Source: Paraburkholderia ultramafica
Lineage (GTDB): Bacteria; Pseudomonadota; Gammaproteobacteria; Burkholderiales; Burkholderiaceae
Length of the DNA: 64,000 nucleotides
Assembly: GCF_902859915.1 (NCBI RefSeq)
Contig: NZ_CADIKK010000003.1
Location: forward strand, 248,001-312,000
Direction of reading: 5' to 3'
Below are positions 51,956-59,874 of the stretch, piece after piece. Both the position numbers and the translations under genes were made by a program. Positions within the stretch are counted from its first letter, which is position 1, and each line of letters starts with the position of its first letter. The notes under the pieces are model-generated. The model did no database searches, had not been told where the DNA came from, and was given only the letters and a program-made list of their open reading frames with translations.

Positions 51956-53766
51956 GTGTGCGCTCCCTGCATCACCCCGAAGGTCGGCGAATGCGATACA
52001 TCAATGGTCTTGCCGTCGCCGACATACATGTGCACGCCGCACGGCAGGCACGGATCGAAGCTGCGCACCGCGCGCATGATGTCGATGCCCTTGAACTTGT
52101 CGGGTCCGTTGTCTTCGAAGATCGGCGTGTTCTGCACCGCGTCCTCATAGGGTCCGGGCGTGCCGTAGATATCGCGCGGATTGGCGTTCCAGGGCGTGGG
52201 CGGATATGGGTGATAGTTGGCGATCTTGCCGTCGCGAATCACGAGGTGATGCGAGAGCACGCCGCGTACCGCTTCATGGAAGCCGCAGCCGATGCCTTCT
52301 TCCGGCACCGTGAAGTCGCTGAACGTGCGGGTGCGGCCCGCGTGCAATTCGGCGAGCGCCTGCTCGGCGAAGTACAAGGCCGCCGCCGCCGAATACGCCT
52401 GAAAATACGTGCGCGCGCGATCGCGTTCAAGCGCATTGCTCCACTTCGGAATCTTCCATTCGAATTCGACTTCGGGCTTGAGCGCGGTCTTCGGCAGATA
52501 GATCTTCACGCTGTGACCGGTCGCCTTGATATAGCCGATATCGACGAGCCCCGCCAGCGCCGTGGTCCACAGGCGCGCAATCGGACCACCGCCGGTATCG
52601 AGCGCGAGGTGGTCGCCGCTGCGCTTGTCGAGCCAGCGCGGCGACATCACCCACGTGTAGTTGCCGTCGAATTTGCGCTTCTGCGGATGCGGCAGCGTGG
52701 TCTGATTCCACGGATGCTTGCGGTCCACCGGATTGCCGAGCGGATCATTCTTGACGAAGGTTTCTTCGTGATCCCAATCATCGTAATAGGAACTGCCGAG
52801 CAGAATGCGAATGTTCAGGTTGATGTCGACCAGATCGGTCGTCACCAGTTCGCCGTCCACCACCACACCCGGCGTGACGAACATGCCGCGGCCCCATTGC
52901 GACATTGTGTTGTAGTTGTAGTCGCATACGTTCGGATCCTGGAACGAGCCCCAGCAGCCGAGCAGAACGCGGCGCCGACCCACTTCCTCGTAACCGGGCA
53001 GCGCTTCGTAGAAGAAGTCGAACAGATCGTCGTGCAGCGGCACGACCTTCTTCATGAACTCGACATACTTCATCAACCGCGTGAGGTAGTCGGTGAAAAG
53101 CTGAATGGTCGGCACCGTGCCCACGCCGCCGGGATACAAGGTCGACGGATGCACGTGGCGCCCTTCCATCAGGCAGAACATTTCGCGCGTATAGCGGCTC
53201 ACCATCAGCGTCTCGCGGTAGAACTCGCCGGTAAACGGATTGAGCGCGGTCATGATGTCCGCGATGGTTTTATAGCCGTGTTTGTCCGCGTGCGGCGCGG
53301 CTGTTTTCTGCGCCTTCGCCCACACGCCGGGGTTGGTCTCCTTGACCATCGTCTCGCAGAAATCCACGCCGACCAGATTGTCCTGGAAGATGTTGTGATC
53401 GAACATGTACTCGGCCGCTTCGCCGAGGTTGACGATCCACTCGGCGATCGCCGGCGGCTTCACGCCGTAGGCCATGTTCTGCGCGTAGACCGAACAGGTC
53501 GCGTGATTGTCGCCACAGATGCCGCAGATGCGGCTCGTGATGAAATGCGCGTCGCGCGGGTCCTTGCCCTTCATGAAAATGCTGTAGCCGCGAAAGATCG
53601 ACGACGTGCTATAGCACTCCGCGACACGCCGGTTCGCGAAATCGATCTTCGTGTAAATCCCCAGACTGCCGACGATCCGCGTAATCGGATCCCAGTTCAT
53701 TTCCACCAGCTTGCCGGGCGTTGCCTCGGTGCGGGTGGTCGCTTCAGGTGCGGTGCTGACGGCCAT
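51952..53766 (-). CDS. hhyL: [NiFe] hydrogenase large subunit, group 1h
   Basis: A 604-residue large subunit. The four nickel-ligand cysteines are present: C81 and C84 in SRICGICGDNHATC (L1) and C573 and C576 in FDPCLPCGVHMYV (L2). After H579 follow 25 residues (ending GVMQGAHT) to be removed by the endopeptidase. The L1 variant GICGDNHAT and L2 variant DPCLPCGVH are those of group 1h (actinobacterial-type) enzymes, which oxidise H2 with high affinity in air. It lies 73 bases after the small-subunit gene. Confidence 0.95.
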   Translation of the reverse strand: MAVSTAPEATTRTEATPGKLVEMNWDPITRIVGSLGIYTKIDFANRRVAECYSTSSIFRGYSIFMKGKDPRDAHFITSRICGICGDNHATCSVYAQNMAYGVKPPAIAEWIVNLGEAAEYMFDHNIFQDNLVGVDFCETMVKETNPGVWAKAQKTAAPHADKHGYKTIADIMTALNPFTGEFYRETLMVSRYTREMFCLMEGRHVHPSTLYPGGVGTVPTIQLFTDYLTRLMKYVEFMKKVVPLHDDLFDFFYEALPGYEEVGRRRVLLGCWGSFQDPNVCDYNYNTMSQWGRGMFVTPGVVVDGELVTTDLVDINLNIRILLGSSYYDDWDHEETFVKNDPLGNPVDRKHPWNQTTLPHPQKRKFDGNYTWVMSPRWLDKRSGDHLALDTGGGPIARLWTTALAGLVDIGYIKATGHSVKIYLPKTALKPEVEFEWKIPKWSNALERDRARTYFQAYSAAAALYFAEQALAELHAGRTRTFSDFTVPEEGIGCGFHEAVRGVLSHHLVIRDGKIANYHPYPPTPWNANPRDIYGTPGPYEDAVQNTPIFEDNGPDKFKGIDIMRAVRSFDPCLPCGVHMYVGDGKTIDVSHSPTFGVMQGAHT

Positions 53767-53839
53767 GACCTTCTCCTGCTGACGATACTGACGATGCCGA
53801 CGATAGCGATAACGCGCGGCTAACGCGCATGCCGCCCGC

Positions 53840-54898
53840 TCAACGACGGTAACCGGTGGTGAGTTCCGAACGGTTGTGACGCCATTTGGGCTCGTCGTTG
53901 AGCGTGTTGTTGGTCAGCTTGCGCAGGCCGCGAATCAGCGGGCCATAGCTCTTGATCAGATTCGACGACAGCACCGCACCGGGCGGCTCGTCCATGAACG
54001 GCATGAACTTGTCCGGAAAGCCCGGCATCGTGCAGCCGATGCAGATGCCGCCCACATTCGGACAGCCGCCGACGCCCGCGATCCAGCCGCGCTTCGGCAC
54101 GTTGCATTGCACGACCGGCCCCCAGCAGCCGAGCTTGACGATGCAGTTCGGGCTGCCGTATTCGGTCGCGAAGATCGCCTGCTCATACGAGCCCGCCCGG
54201 TCGCAACCGTCGTGCACGGTGCGCGTAAAGAGCCACTTCGGACGTAGCGCGTCGTCGAGCGGAATCATCGGCGCGAGGCCCGCGAGTTGATACAGCAGGT
54301 ACAGCAGCGTCTCCATGAAATTGTCCGGCTGCACCGGACACCCAGGCACGTTGACGATCGGCAGGCCCGCTTTCGACTTCCAGTCCCAGCCGAGATAATC
54401 GGCGAGACCCATGCAGCCGGTCGGATTGCCTTGCATCGCGTGGATGCCGCCGTAGGTCGCGCACGTGCCCGCGCCGATCACCGCGAGCGCGTGCGGCGTG
54501 AGCCGGTCGAGCCATTGCGGAATCGTAATCGGCTCCTGCGTATCGGGGTCGGTGCCGAGCGCGGCCCAATAGCCTTCGCGATTGATACGCTCGTTGGGAA
54601 TCGAGCCTTCCATCACCAGCACGAAGTTGTCCAGTTCGCCGCGCGCGGCCTGATGAAACGGCCTGAGAAACTCGTCGCCGTTTTCATACGCGAGTACGGG
54701 ATTATGCAAATGCACCTTCGGCAAGCCGGGAATCGCGCCGAGAACCACGTCCTCGATGCTGGGCTGGGTCGCGGCGGTAATCGATACCGAATCGCCGTCG
54801 CAGCCGAGGCCCGCGGTGATCCAGATGATGTGCACTTCCTTGAGAGCCGGCGCGTGCTGAGTCTTGCGCCCATAGGGGACGTTTTCTGCTTCTGCCAT
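53840..54898 (-). CDS. hhyS: [NiFe] hydrogenase small subunit, group 1h
   Basis: A 352-residue small subunit with three Fe-S sites. Cluster ligands are visible in GLGCDGDSVSI (C33, D36), GAGTCATYGG, VNVPGCPVQPD, HDGCDRAG, GSPNCIVKLGCWGP, VVQC and GGCPNVGGICIGCTMPGFPD. At the proximal site CxxD replaces CxxC, as in the Ralstonia eutropha actinobacterial-type hydrogenase with 3Cys-1Asp coordination. No twin-arginine signal or C-terminal membrane anchor is present, so the enzyme should be cytoplasmic or peripheral. GGAG before ATG 54898. First gene of the locus. Confidence 0.95.
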   Translation of the reverse strand: MAEAENVPYGRKTQHAPALKEVHIIWITAGLGCDGDSVSITAATQPSIEDVVLGAIPGLPKVHLHNPVLAYENGDEFLRPFHQAARGELDNFVLVMEGSIPNERINREGYWAALGTDPDTQEPITIPQWLDRLTPHALAVIGAGTCATYGGIHAMQGNPTGCMGLADYLGWDWKSKAGLPIVNVPGCPVQPDNFMETLLYLLYQLAGLAPMIPLDDALRPKWLFTRTVHDGCDRAGSYEQAIFATEYGSPNCIVKLGCWGPVVQCNVPKRGWIAGVGGCPNVGGICIGCTMPGFPDKFMPFMDEPPGAVLSSNLIKSYGPLIRGLRKLTNNTLNDEPKWRHNRSELTTGYRR

Positions 54899-55233
54899 GA
54901 TGTGTCTCCACTGCGGTCCACGTTCTTTTTAGACAGGCAAAGAGATGTGGCGAGTGCCGCACGGCAGTCACGTGTCCAGCAATCGATCGAATTTTTTACC
55001 GTGGGGAGCGGTTAAAAGGACCGGATTTGCTGCGTGTTTTAGTTCGAATGTGCCCACCGTGATGAGCCCAAAAACTTGTTCGAGTATAGTTCAGCGAGGC
55101 GGAATAGCCAGTTTTCGCAGCTTGCTCACGAACCGTGGACTATTACGCGCTCGCTGCAAACGCTCCGCAATTCTCTGACGATAACCGTCCTTTTAAGGGT
55201 TCGGGCCATCGTCTCATGCGAGAACATCGCGTG
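54899..55233. other. Upstream region of the hydrogenase locus, 335 bases
   Basis: This should hold the hydrogenase promoter. I find no sigma-54 type GG-N10-GC site of good quality. An inverted 10-base repeat is present: TTAAAAGGAC (55012-55021) and GTCCTTTTAA (55187-55196). The stretch around 55080-55200 is lower in GC than its surroundings. Confidence 0.45.
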
Positions 55234-55467
55234 TCAGGAATGGATCTCCAGTTCTTCGAAGCGCTTCCCTTTGTAAACCGCTGCAGACAATAACCAGTTG
55301 GCCAGAAACACGCCGATGATCGCGTAGCCGATCATGCCGAAGTTGTCGTTGAGCGTGCCCGCGGCCTGCCAGAATCCGCCACTCAAGCCCAGCTTGTCGG
55401 CCAGCAGTCCGAGTCCTTCGATACTGCCGACCAGCAACGCCATGCGCCGCGTCAACGCTTGCACGGA
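55234..55467 (-). pseudogene. HoxN/NixA nickel permease, C-terminal remnant
   Basis: The last ~77 residues of a HoxN-family nickel/cobalt permease remain: ALLVGSIEGLGLLADKLGL, GGFWQAAGTLNDNFGMIGYA and VYKGKRFEELEI, covering the last two membrane helices. An in-frame stop lies just upstream (55468-55470) and the N-terminal ~270 residues with the nickel motif (HX4DH) are absent. It follows copC by 25 bases on the same strand. Confidence 0.75.
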
Positions 55468-55492
55468 TCACGCGGCGCATCACGGCGTCGCG

Positions 55493-55885
55493 CTACTTCA
55501 CGTCGAACCCATAGTCGCCATGCGTGCGATGACCGTCCGACGCCACGGCCACCCAATGCACCGTGTAATGCCCCGCTGCGAGGGATGGCAATGGCACTGT
55601 CATCGTGGTCGACTGATGCTGGTCGACCGTGGCCTTTTGCGTGGAGACCTGCTTGCCGCTCGCATCGGTCACCGTCAGCGAGCTGAATGCCGGTTCGAGC
55701 GGCCCGTCGAAGATCACGCGCACCTGAGCAGGCGACGCCACCGTTGTGCCCGCGCCCGGCTCCTGCTTCTGTGGAAACACATGCGCAAAGGCAGCGCTCG
55801 CAAGCGTGAAGCCGGCGACCAGCGTGGTCAGTTTCGTGGCCGCACACAGCGCGCCTGCCCCAGCTTTTTTCAGTACGTGGTTCAT
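55493..55885 (-). CDS. copC: CopC-domain copper-binding periplasmic protein
   Basis: A 130-residue protein with a signal peptide ending AFA and a mature N-terminal His (HVFPQKQEPGAGTTVASPAQ), the Cu(II) ligand of the CopC family. The C-terminal HWVAVASDGHRTHGDYGFDV carries further His/Asp ligands. CopC carries copper in the periplasm, often with the importer CopD; no copD is adjacent. It lies in a row of four minus-strand genes with the nickel-permease remnant, so the unit may concern nickel or copper supply. Confidence 0.85.
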   Translation of the reverse strand: MNHVLKKAGAGALCAATKLTTLVAGFTLASAAFAHVFPQKQEPGAGTTVASPAQVRVIFDGPLEPAFSSLTVTDASGKQVSTQKATVDQHQSTTMTVPLPSLAAGHYTVHWVAVASDGHRTHGDYGFDVK

Positions 55886-55903
55886 CGTGCCTCTCCTTTT
55901 GCG

Positions 55904-56800
55904 TTACTGAAACAGTGGCTTGCCGATCGTGGTCGGTGCAATGTCGTCGAAGAACACATGCGCCTGCACCAGAATGCCGACGTGCGAACCGCTCGCATGA
56001 TTGATCGGGATTTGCGCCTCCACGCCGAACTGCCCATAGCGGTTGATCCAGATAAAGCCCGGATTGACCGTGCCGGTCGTCTGCCCCTGGCTTCTCGACA
56101 ACGGAATTTCCACCAGTGGAATCAGGTTCGCCAACGGCAGCGGCAAACCGGCGTCGTGCACGTGCTGCTGCAGATACGGCAGGCTGTATTGCACCGTGAA
56201 GCCGTAGTTGAACGCGTTCGGTTGTCCCGCGCCGGTGGTCAGCGCGGGGGCCGCTTCGGCGGTGATCGCAATGGGCCGCAGATAAGCCAGCGACGCCGGC
56301 AGATCGCCCATGCCCTTGCCGACGTAGACGGTCGGCGAGATCGTCGAAAAGTTATCGGCGATCGCACGGCTTCCGGTACCGCCGAGTTCGGCGGTCACGC
56401 CGATCGACGTCATCAATTCGTGCGCATCGTTGACGTACAGCAGGTACTTCAAGCCGACGCCGAAATTGTTGAAGCCGCGCGCCGTCGGATTGTTTTGCAC
56501 GACATAGCTGCCGTCGACTGACACCGCGAGGCGCGACGTGATCAGCTTGTCGTATTCGAAGCTGAAGGTATTGATGCTCTGGTCGCCGTCGTCGCCCGGC
56601 ACGCGTTGATGGCCGTACTCGAAGTTGGCTTCGTCGCCGACGCCGGGGTCGTCGACCGCCAGCGTCGACGGAAAGATGCGGTTGCCCGCAATCGAATGGG
56701 CACTGACGGGTGACGGCGTGCAGAGCACGACGCTGGCGGCGGCCGCGACAAGCGACGCCGCGCGTAGCGGCCGGATGCTGCGCGTTGTTCGGGTTGGCAT
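55904..56800 (-). CDS. Secreted beta-barrel-like protein (outer-membrane transporter type)
   Basis: A 298-residue protein with a signal peptide (SLVAAAASVVLCTPSPVSAH) followed by alternating-residue beta strands (NTFSFEYDKLITSRLAVSVD, YVGKGMGDLPASLAYLRPIA, FNYGFTVQYSLPYLQQHV) and a C-terminal aromatic (LFQ). This matches outer-membrane transporter-like barrels of unknown substrate. ATG 56800 gives the signal. It lies 18 bases before copC. Confidence 0.7.
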   Translation of the reverse strand: MPTRTTRSIRPLRAASLVAAAASVVLCTPSPVSAHSIAGNRIFPSTLAVDDPGVGDEANFEYGHQRVPGDDGDQSINTFSFEYDKLITSRLAVSVDGSYVVQNNPTARGFNNFGVGLKYLLYVNDAHELMTSIGVTAELGGTGSRAIADNFSTISPTVYVGKGMGDLPASLAYLRPIAITAEAAPALTTGAGQPNAFNYGFTVQYSLPYLQQHVHDAGLPLPLANLIPLVEIPLSRSQGQTTGTVNPGFIWINRYGQFGVEAQIPINHASGSHVGILVQAHVFFDDIAPTTIGKPLFQ

Positions 56801-56906
56801 GATTGATCCTGTTTGATAGGTCGTGACGATGCCGGCGCGCACAATCGAATGGATGTGCGGCGGCAGCCGCGATGCGGGTCAGCGAATCGCGCCGTAGTGA
56901 CTCGAA

Positions 56907-57290
56907 TCAGGATGCGAACGGAGGCGCGCGGGGCCGCGCGAAGGTAAGCGGTTCGACGCGGCGAACGCTCTCGAAGCGGGTGGCGACGGTGTGCTGGCGC
57001 GCCCGCACGGCGACGACGAACAACGCTTCGACACTCGGCACCGCGGGCAGATAGGCCAGCAGGCTGCAATAGCGGCAGGCATCGCCGCCGGCCATCTGCG
57101 CGTGCTTGCTGGCGGCGTCGTCCCGCATCAATGAGATGCCGTTCATCGACGTTATCGAGCAATGCTCGCCCGACATCGCATCGTCATTCGCGCGTGCGGC
57201 GAGCGTATGCGAGATCGTCGGTGCGAGCGTGGCCATCAGGATCGCGAACAATCCCAGCCAACTGTCGATCTTGCGAAGGAAACGACTCAA
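56907..57290 (-). CDS. DUF2946 protein
   Basis: A 127-residue secreted or membrane-anchored protein: hydrophobic N-terminal helix (WLGLFAILMATLAPTISHTL), then a His/Cys region with ACRYCSLLAYLP, the DUF2946 CxYC motif, and a basic tail. DUF2946 proteins often accompany TonB receptors and copper or cobalt genes. First gene of the row leading to copC and the permease remnant. Confidence 0.75.
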   Translation of the reverse strand: MSRFLRKIDSWLGLFAILMATLAPTISHTLAARANDDAMSGEHCSITSMNGISLMRDDAASKHAQMAGGDACRYCSLLAYLPAVPSVEALFVVAVRARQHTVATRFESVRRVEPLTFARPRAPPFAS

Positions 57291-57594
57291 GATCCGCCCG
57301 GCGATACGATGAAAAGCTGTGGCGGATTATGCCACGCTCATTCACGCATGCCGGTCGCCGGCACGTCCGTTAAGCGGGGCACGCACTAACGCGCCGCAAC
57401 TGCACGGCAACTGCACGGCAACGCGCAACGCCGCGCGTCATCCTCCACAGCCGGCTCAGCACGTTTGCCACGCTCGCACGCAGCGCCCCACCGCGCGCAA
57501 TTCGCCGCGCCGGGTCAATAGAGCAAACTGCCAACGGCAAACCCGCCGCGTACAGTGGACAATGGGTCATCCCGGCTTGCGGCACGGAGTGTTC
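57291..57594. other. Divergent promoter region with an 11-base tandem repeat
   Basis: This 304-base gap separates DUF2946 (minus) from the TAXI protein gene (plus). GCAACTGCACG is repeated 2.5 times at 57396-57423. Nothing else recognised. Confidence 0.5.
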
Positions 57595-58947
57595 ATGAAA
57601 GCGCTGCGTCAGCGTCCCCCGCACTTTCCCGGCGACCATACGCATGCCGAATGGCGCGATCACACACTGCCGTACGTCATCGTGGCGGCGCTCATCGTGC
57701 TGGTGATCACACTGATGGTCTGGGTGGCCGATCCGGCGCCGCCGAAAACCATCACGATCAGCGCGGGCCCACGCGACAGCTCATTTCTCATCACCGCGAA
57801 TCAGTACAGGAAAATCCTCGCGCGCAATGGCATCCGGCTGAACGTGCTGGAGTCCGACGGTTCGGTGCAGAACCTGCATCGTCTGCTGGACCCGAAACAG
57901 CATGTCGATATTGCGCTGGTGCAAGGCGGCGTCGCCGATGGGCTCGACATCTCGTCGCTGATGTCGCTCGGCAGCGTGGCCTATATCCCGGTGGTGGTGT
58001 TCTATCGCGGCACCGGCGTGACCCAGCTTTCACAACTGGAAGGTAAAAGGATCGCGATAGGCCGCGAAGGCAGCGGCACGCGTATGCTGGCGCTCAAGCT
58101 GCTGGAGGTGAACGGCATCGGGCCGGGCGGCGACACCGTGCTGGTGCCGAGCGACGGCTTGCAGGCCGCCACCCAACTGGTCGCGGGCGAGGTGGACGCA
58201 GCAATCCTGAACGGCGACTCGGCCACGCGCGATCTGATGCTGCGCCTGCTCAAGGTGCCCGGCATCTCGGTGATCAACTTCGAAGAAGCGAGCGCGTATA
58301 CGCGGCTGTTCCCATACCTGGACCAGATTGACCTGCCGCCCGGCGTGCTGGATCTGAAGTACCGGATTCCGCCGGAAACGGTGCATCTGATCAGCCCAAC
58401 GGTCGAACTCGTCGCGCGGACGAATCTGCATCCGGCCATCTCCGACCTGCTGATCGAAGCGGCGCAGGAAGTGCATGGCATGCCGGGCTTGTTGCAGCAC
58501 GCGGGAGAGTTCCCGAATCCGACCGCCCGGGAATATCAGATCAGCGAGGACGCGCAGCGCTACTACAAGACGGGCAAAAGTTTTCTCTACCGCACGCTGC
58601 CGTTCTGGCTCGCGAGTATTGGCGACCGCACGCTGGTGCTGTTGCTGCCGGTGGCGGTGCTGCTGTTCCCGGCCATGCGCCTGATCCCCGCGCTGTACCG
58701 GTGGCGTGTGCGCTCGCGCATCTACCGCTATTACGGTTCGCTGATTGCGATCGAGCGCGACGCGCTCGCCCATTCCACCGACGAGGAGCGTAAGCTGCTC
58801 GTGGCGAAACTGGATCAGATCGAGGCGTCGTTGAACCGGCTGCGCATGCCGCTGGCCTATGCCGACGCGTTCTACGTGCTGCGCGAGCACGTCGGCTTCG
58901 TGCGCAGCCGGCTGGCGGCTGCGGAGCGGCAAGGCAGCACCCCGTAG
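57595..58947 (+). CDS. TAXI-family solute-binding protein with membrane anchors
   Basis: A 450-residue protein. A membrane helix (about 30-50, VIVAALIVLVITLMVWV) leads to a TAXI (TRAP-associated extracytoplasmic immunogenic) domain: KTITISAGPRDSSFLITANQ, VDIALVQGGVADGLD, LEGKRIAIGREGSGTRML. A second membrane helix (about 345-368, LVLLLPVAVLLFPAMRLIPA) is followed by a cytoplasmic helical tail. TAXI proteins normally feed TRAP transporters; no transporter genes are adjacent, and the C-terminal membrane segment suggests a sensor-like or anchored variant. ATG 57595 has GGAG upstream. Confidence 0.8.
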   Translation: MKALRQRPPHFPGDHTHAEWRDHTLPYVIVAALIVLVITLMVWVADPAPPKTITISAGPRDSSFLITANQYRKILARNGIRLNVLESDGSVQNLHRLLDPKQHVDIALVQGGVADGLDISSLMSLGSVAYIPVVVFYRGTGVTQLSQLEGKRIAIGREGSGTRMLALKLLEVNGIGPGGDTVLVPSDGLQAATQLVAGEVDAAILNGDSATRDLMLRLLKVPGISVINFEEASAYTRLFPYLDQIDLPPGVLDLKYRIPPETVHLISPTVELVARTNLHPAISDLLIEAAQEVHGMPGLLQHAGEFPNPTAREYQISEDAQRYYKTGKSFLYRTLPFWLASIGDRTLVLLLPVAVLLFPAMRLIPALYRWRVRSRIYRYYGSLIAIERDALAHSTDEERKLLVAKLDQIEASLNRLRMPLAYADAFYVLREHVGFVRSRLAAAERQGSTP

Positions 58948-58964
58948 ACGGGGTGGCGAGGGTT

Positions 58965-59720
58965 TTATGCTTCGGGGGCGGCGGCGGGGGTGACGGGCGA
59001 GCTTGCGGGTTCTGCAACCACCGCTTCGCTATTCGCGAACGGTCCCGTAGCGCTGGCCTGCGGTTTGCTGCCGGACTCGTCCGGCGCACTCGCGGCCACG
59101 TCGGCCGACGCGCTCGCCGCTTCAGCCGCCGGCGCATCCGCTGCTGCGGCGGCGGTCGCCTTCGGTGCGCCCTTGCCCGCGCGATGCGCCTGCAGGCGCT
59201 GCGCGCCCGCCGCTTCCTGCGCGGTGACCAAGCCTGCCTCGGCGCCCGTCAGATCGACGCGTGCCGCGCCTTCGACGAGACACTTCCAGTAGCGGCTGCC
59301 ACGGCACCACGTTTTGATCGCGTCGCGCAGCTCGGCTTCGCTCAGCGACAGCTCCTTCGCGTGCACGACCAGGTCTTCGAAGATGCCGACCTTCAGCGGC
59401 AGCTTGGGCGCCGGATTCTTCGGGAAGGCAATCGGGAAGCGCTTTTGCAGACGCCCGATCGACTTCACCACCGGGTCCACCGGCTTGGCATCCACCGCCG
59501 GCTTCGCTTGCGCGGCCGCCGCGGGCGCGGCGCGGTTCGGCTGCGCGGGCTTGCGGGCAGGCCTCGCGTCCGGCCTGGAAGCTGCCTTGGAATCCGCCTT
59601 GGAAGCAGGCTTGGAATCCGCCTTGGAAGCCGGTTTGCCACCGGACTTGGCGGCAGGCGCAGCCCCGGCGCGTGCAGCGGCCAGTTGCTTCTTCAGTTCA
59701 GCGAGTTGTTCGAAACCCAT
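58965..59720 (-). CDS. ProQ/FinO-family RNA chaperone
   Basis: A 251-residue protein with a FinO/ProQ RNA-binding domain in the middle (FPIAFPKNPAPKLPLKVGIF through DAIKTWCRGSRYWKCLVEGA). The N-terminal ~80 residues are a basic Ser/Lys/Ala/Pro linker with the imperfect repeat SKADSKPA; the C-terminal ~70 are Ala-rich acidic. ProQ proteins bind structured small RNAs and 3' ends of mRNAs. ATG 59720 is the first conserved Met. It is convergent with the TAXI gene, with 17 bases between. Confidence 0.88.
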   Translation of the reverse strand: MGFEQLAELKKQLAAARAGAAPAAKSGGKPASKADSKPASKADSKAASRPDARPARKPAQPNRAAPAAAAQAKPAVDAKPVDPVVKSIGRLQKRFPIAFPKNPAPKLPLKVGIFEDLVVHAKELSLSEAELRDAIKTWCRGSRYWKCLVEGAARVDLTGAEAGLVTAQEAAGAQRLQAHRAGKGAPKATAAAAADAPAAEAASASADVAASAPDESGSKPQASATGPFANSEAVVAEPASSPVTPAAAPEA

Positions 59721-59874
59721 AGCGCACAATCGATCGAGAAAGAACAGATTGTAGCAGCGTGTGGAAATGCGCTTGTGACAACCCGGCAACGCCGGATTCG
59801 CGTGCCGCCGCGACGGCGCCCCCAGATACGCCGACAGGCGATGTTCCCGGCCTGCACGCCCCGCCGGAACATCG

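Noticed and set aside
53840..54898. Classification as a membrane-bound, Tat-exported group 1d hydrogenase
   Set aside because: The small subunit lacks an RRxFxK signal and a C-terminal membrane helix, and there is no cytochrome b gene. The cluster motifs fit group 1h.
54899..55233. Sigma-54 promoter for the hydrogenase operon
   Set aside because: Searched by eye for TGGCAC-N5-TTGC on the minus strand. Only partial matches to one half were found.
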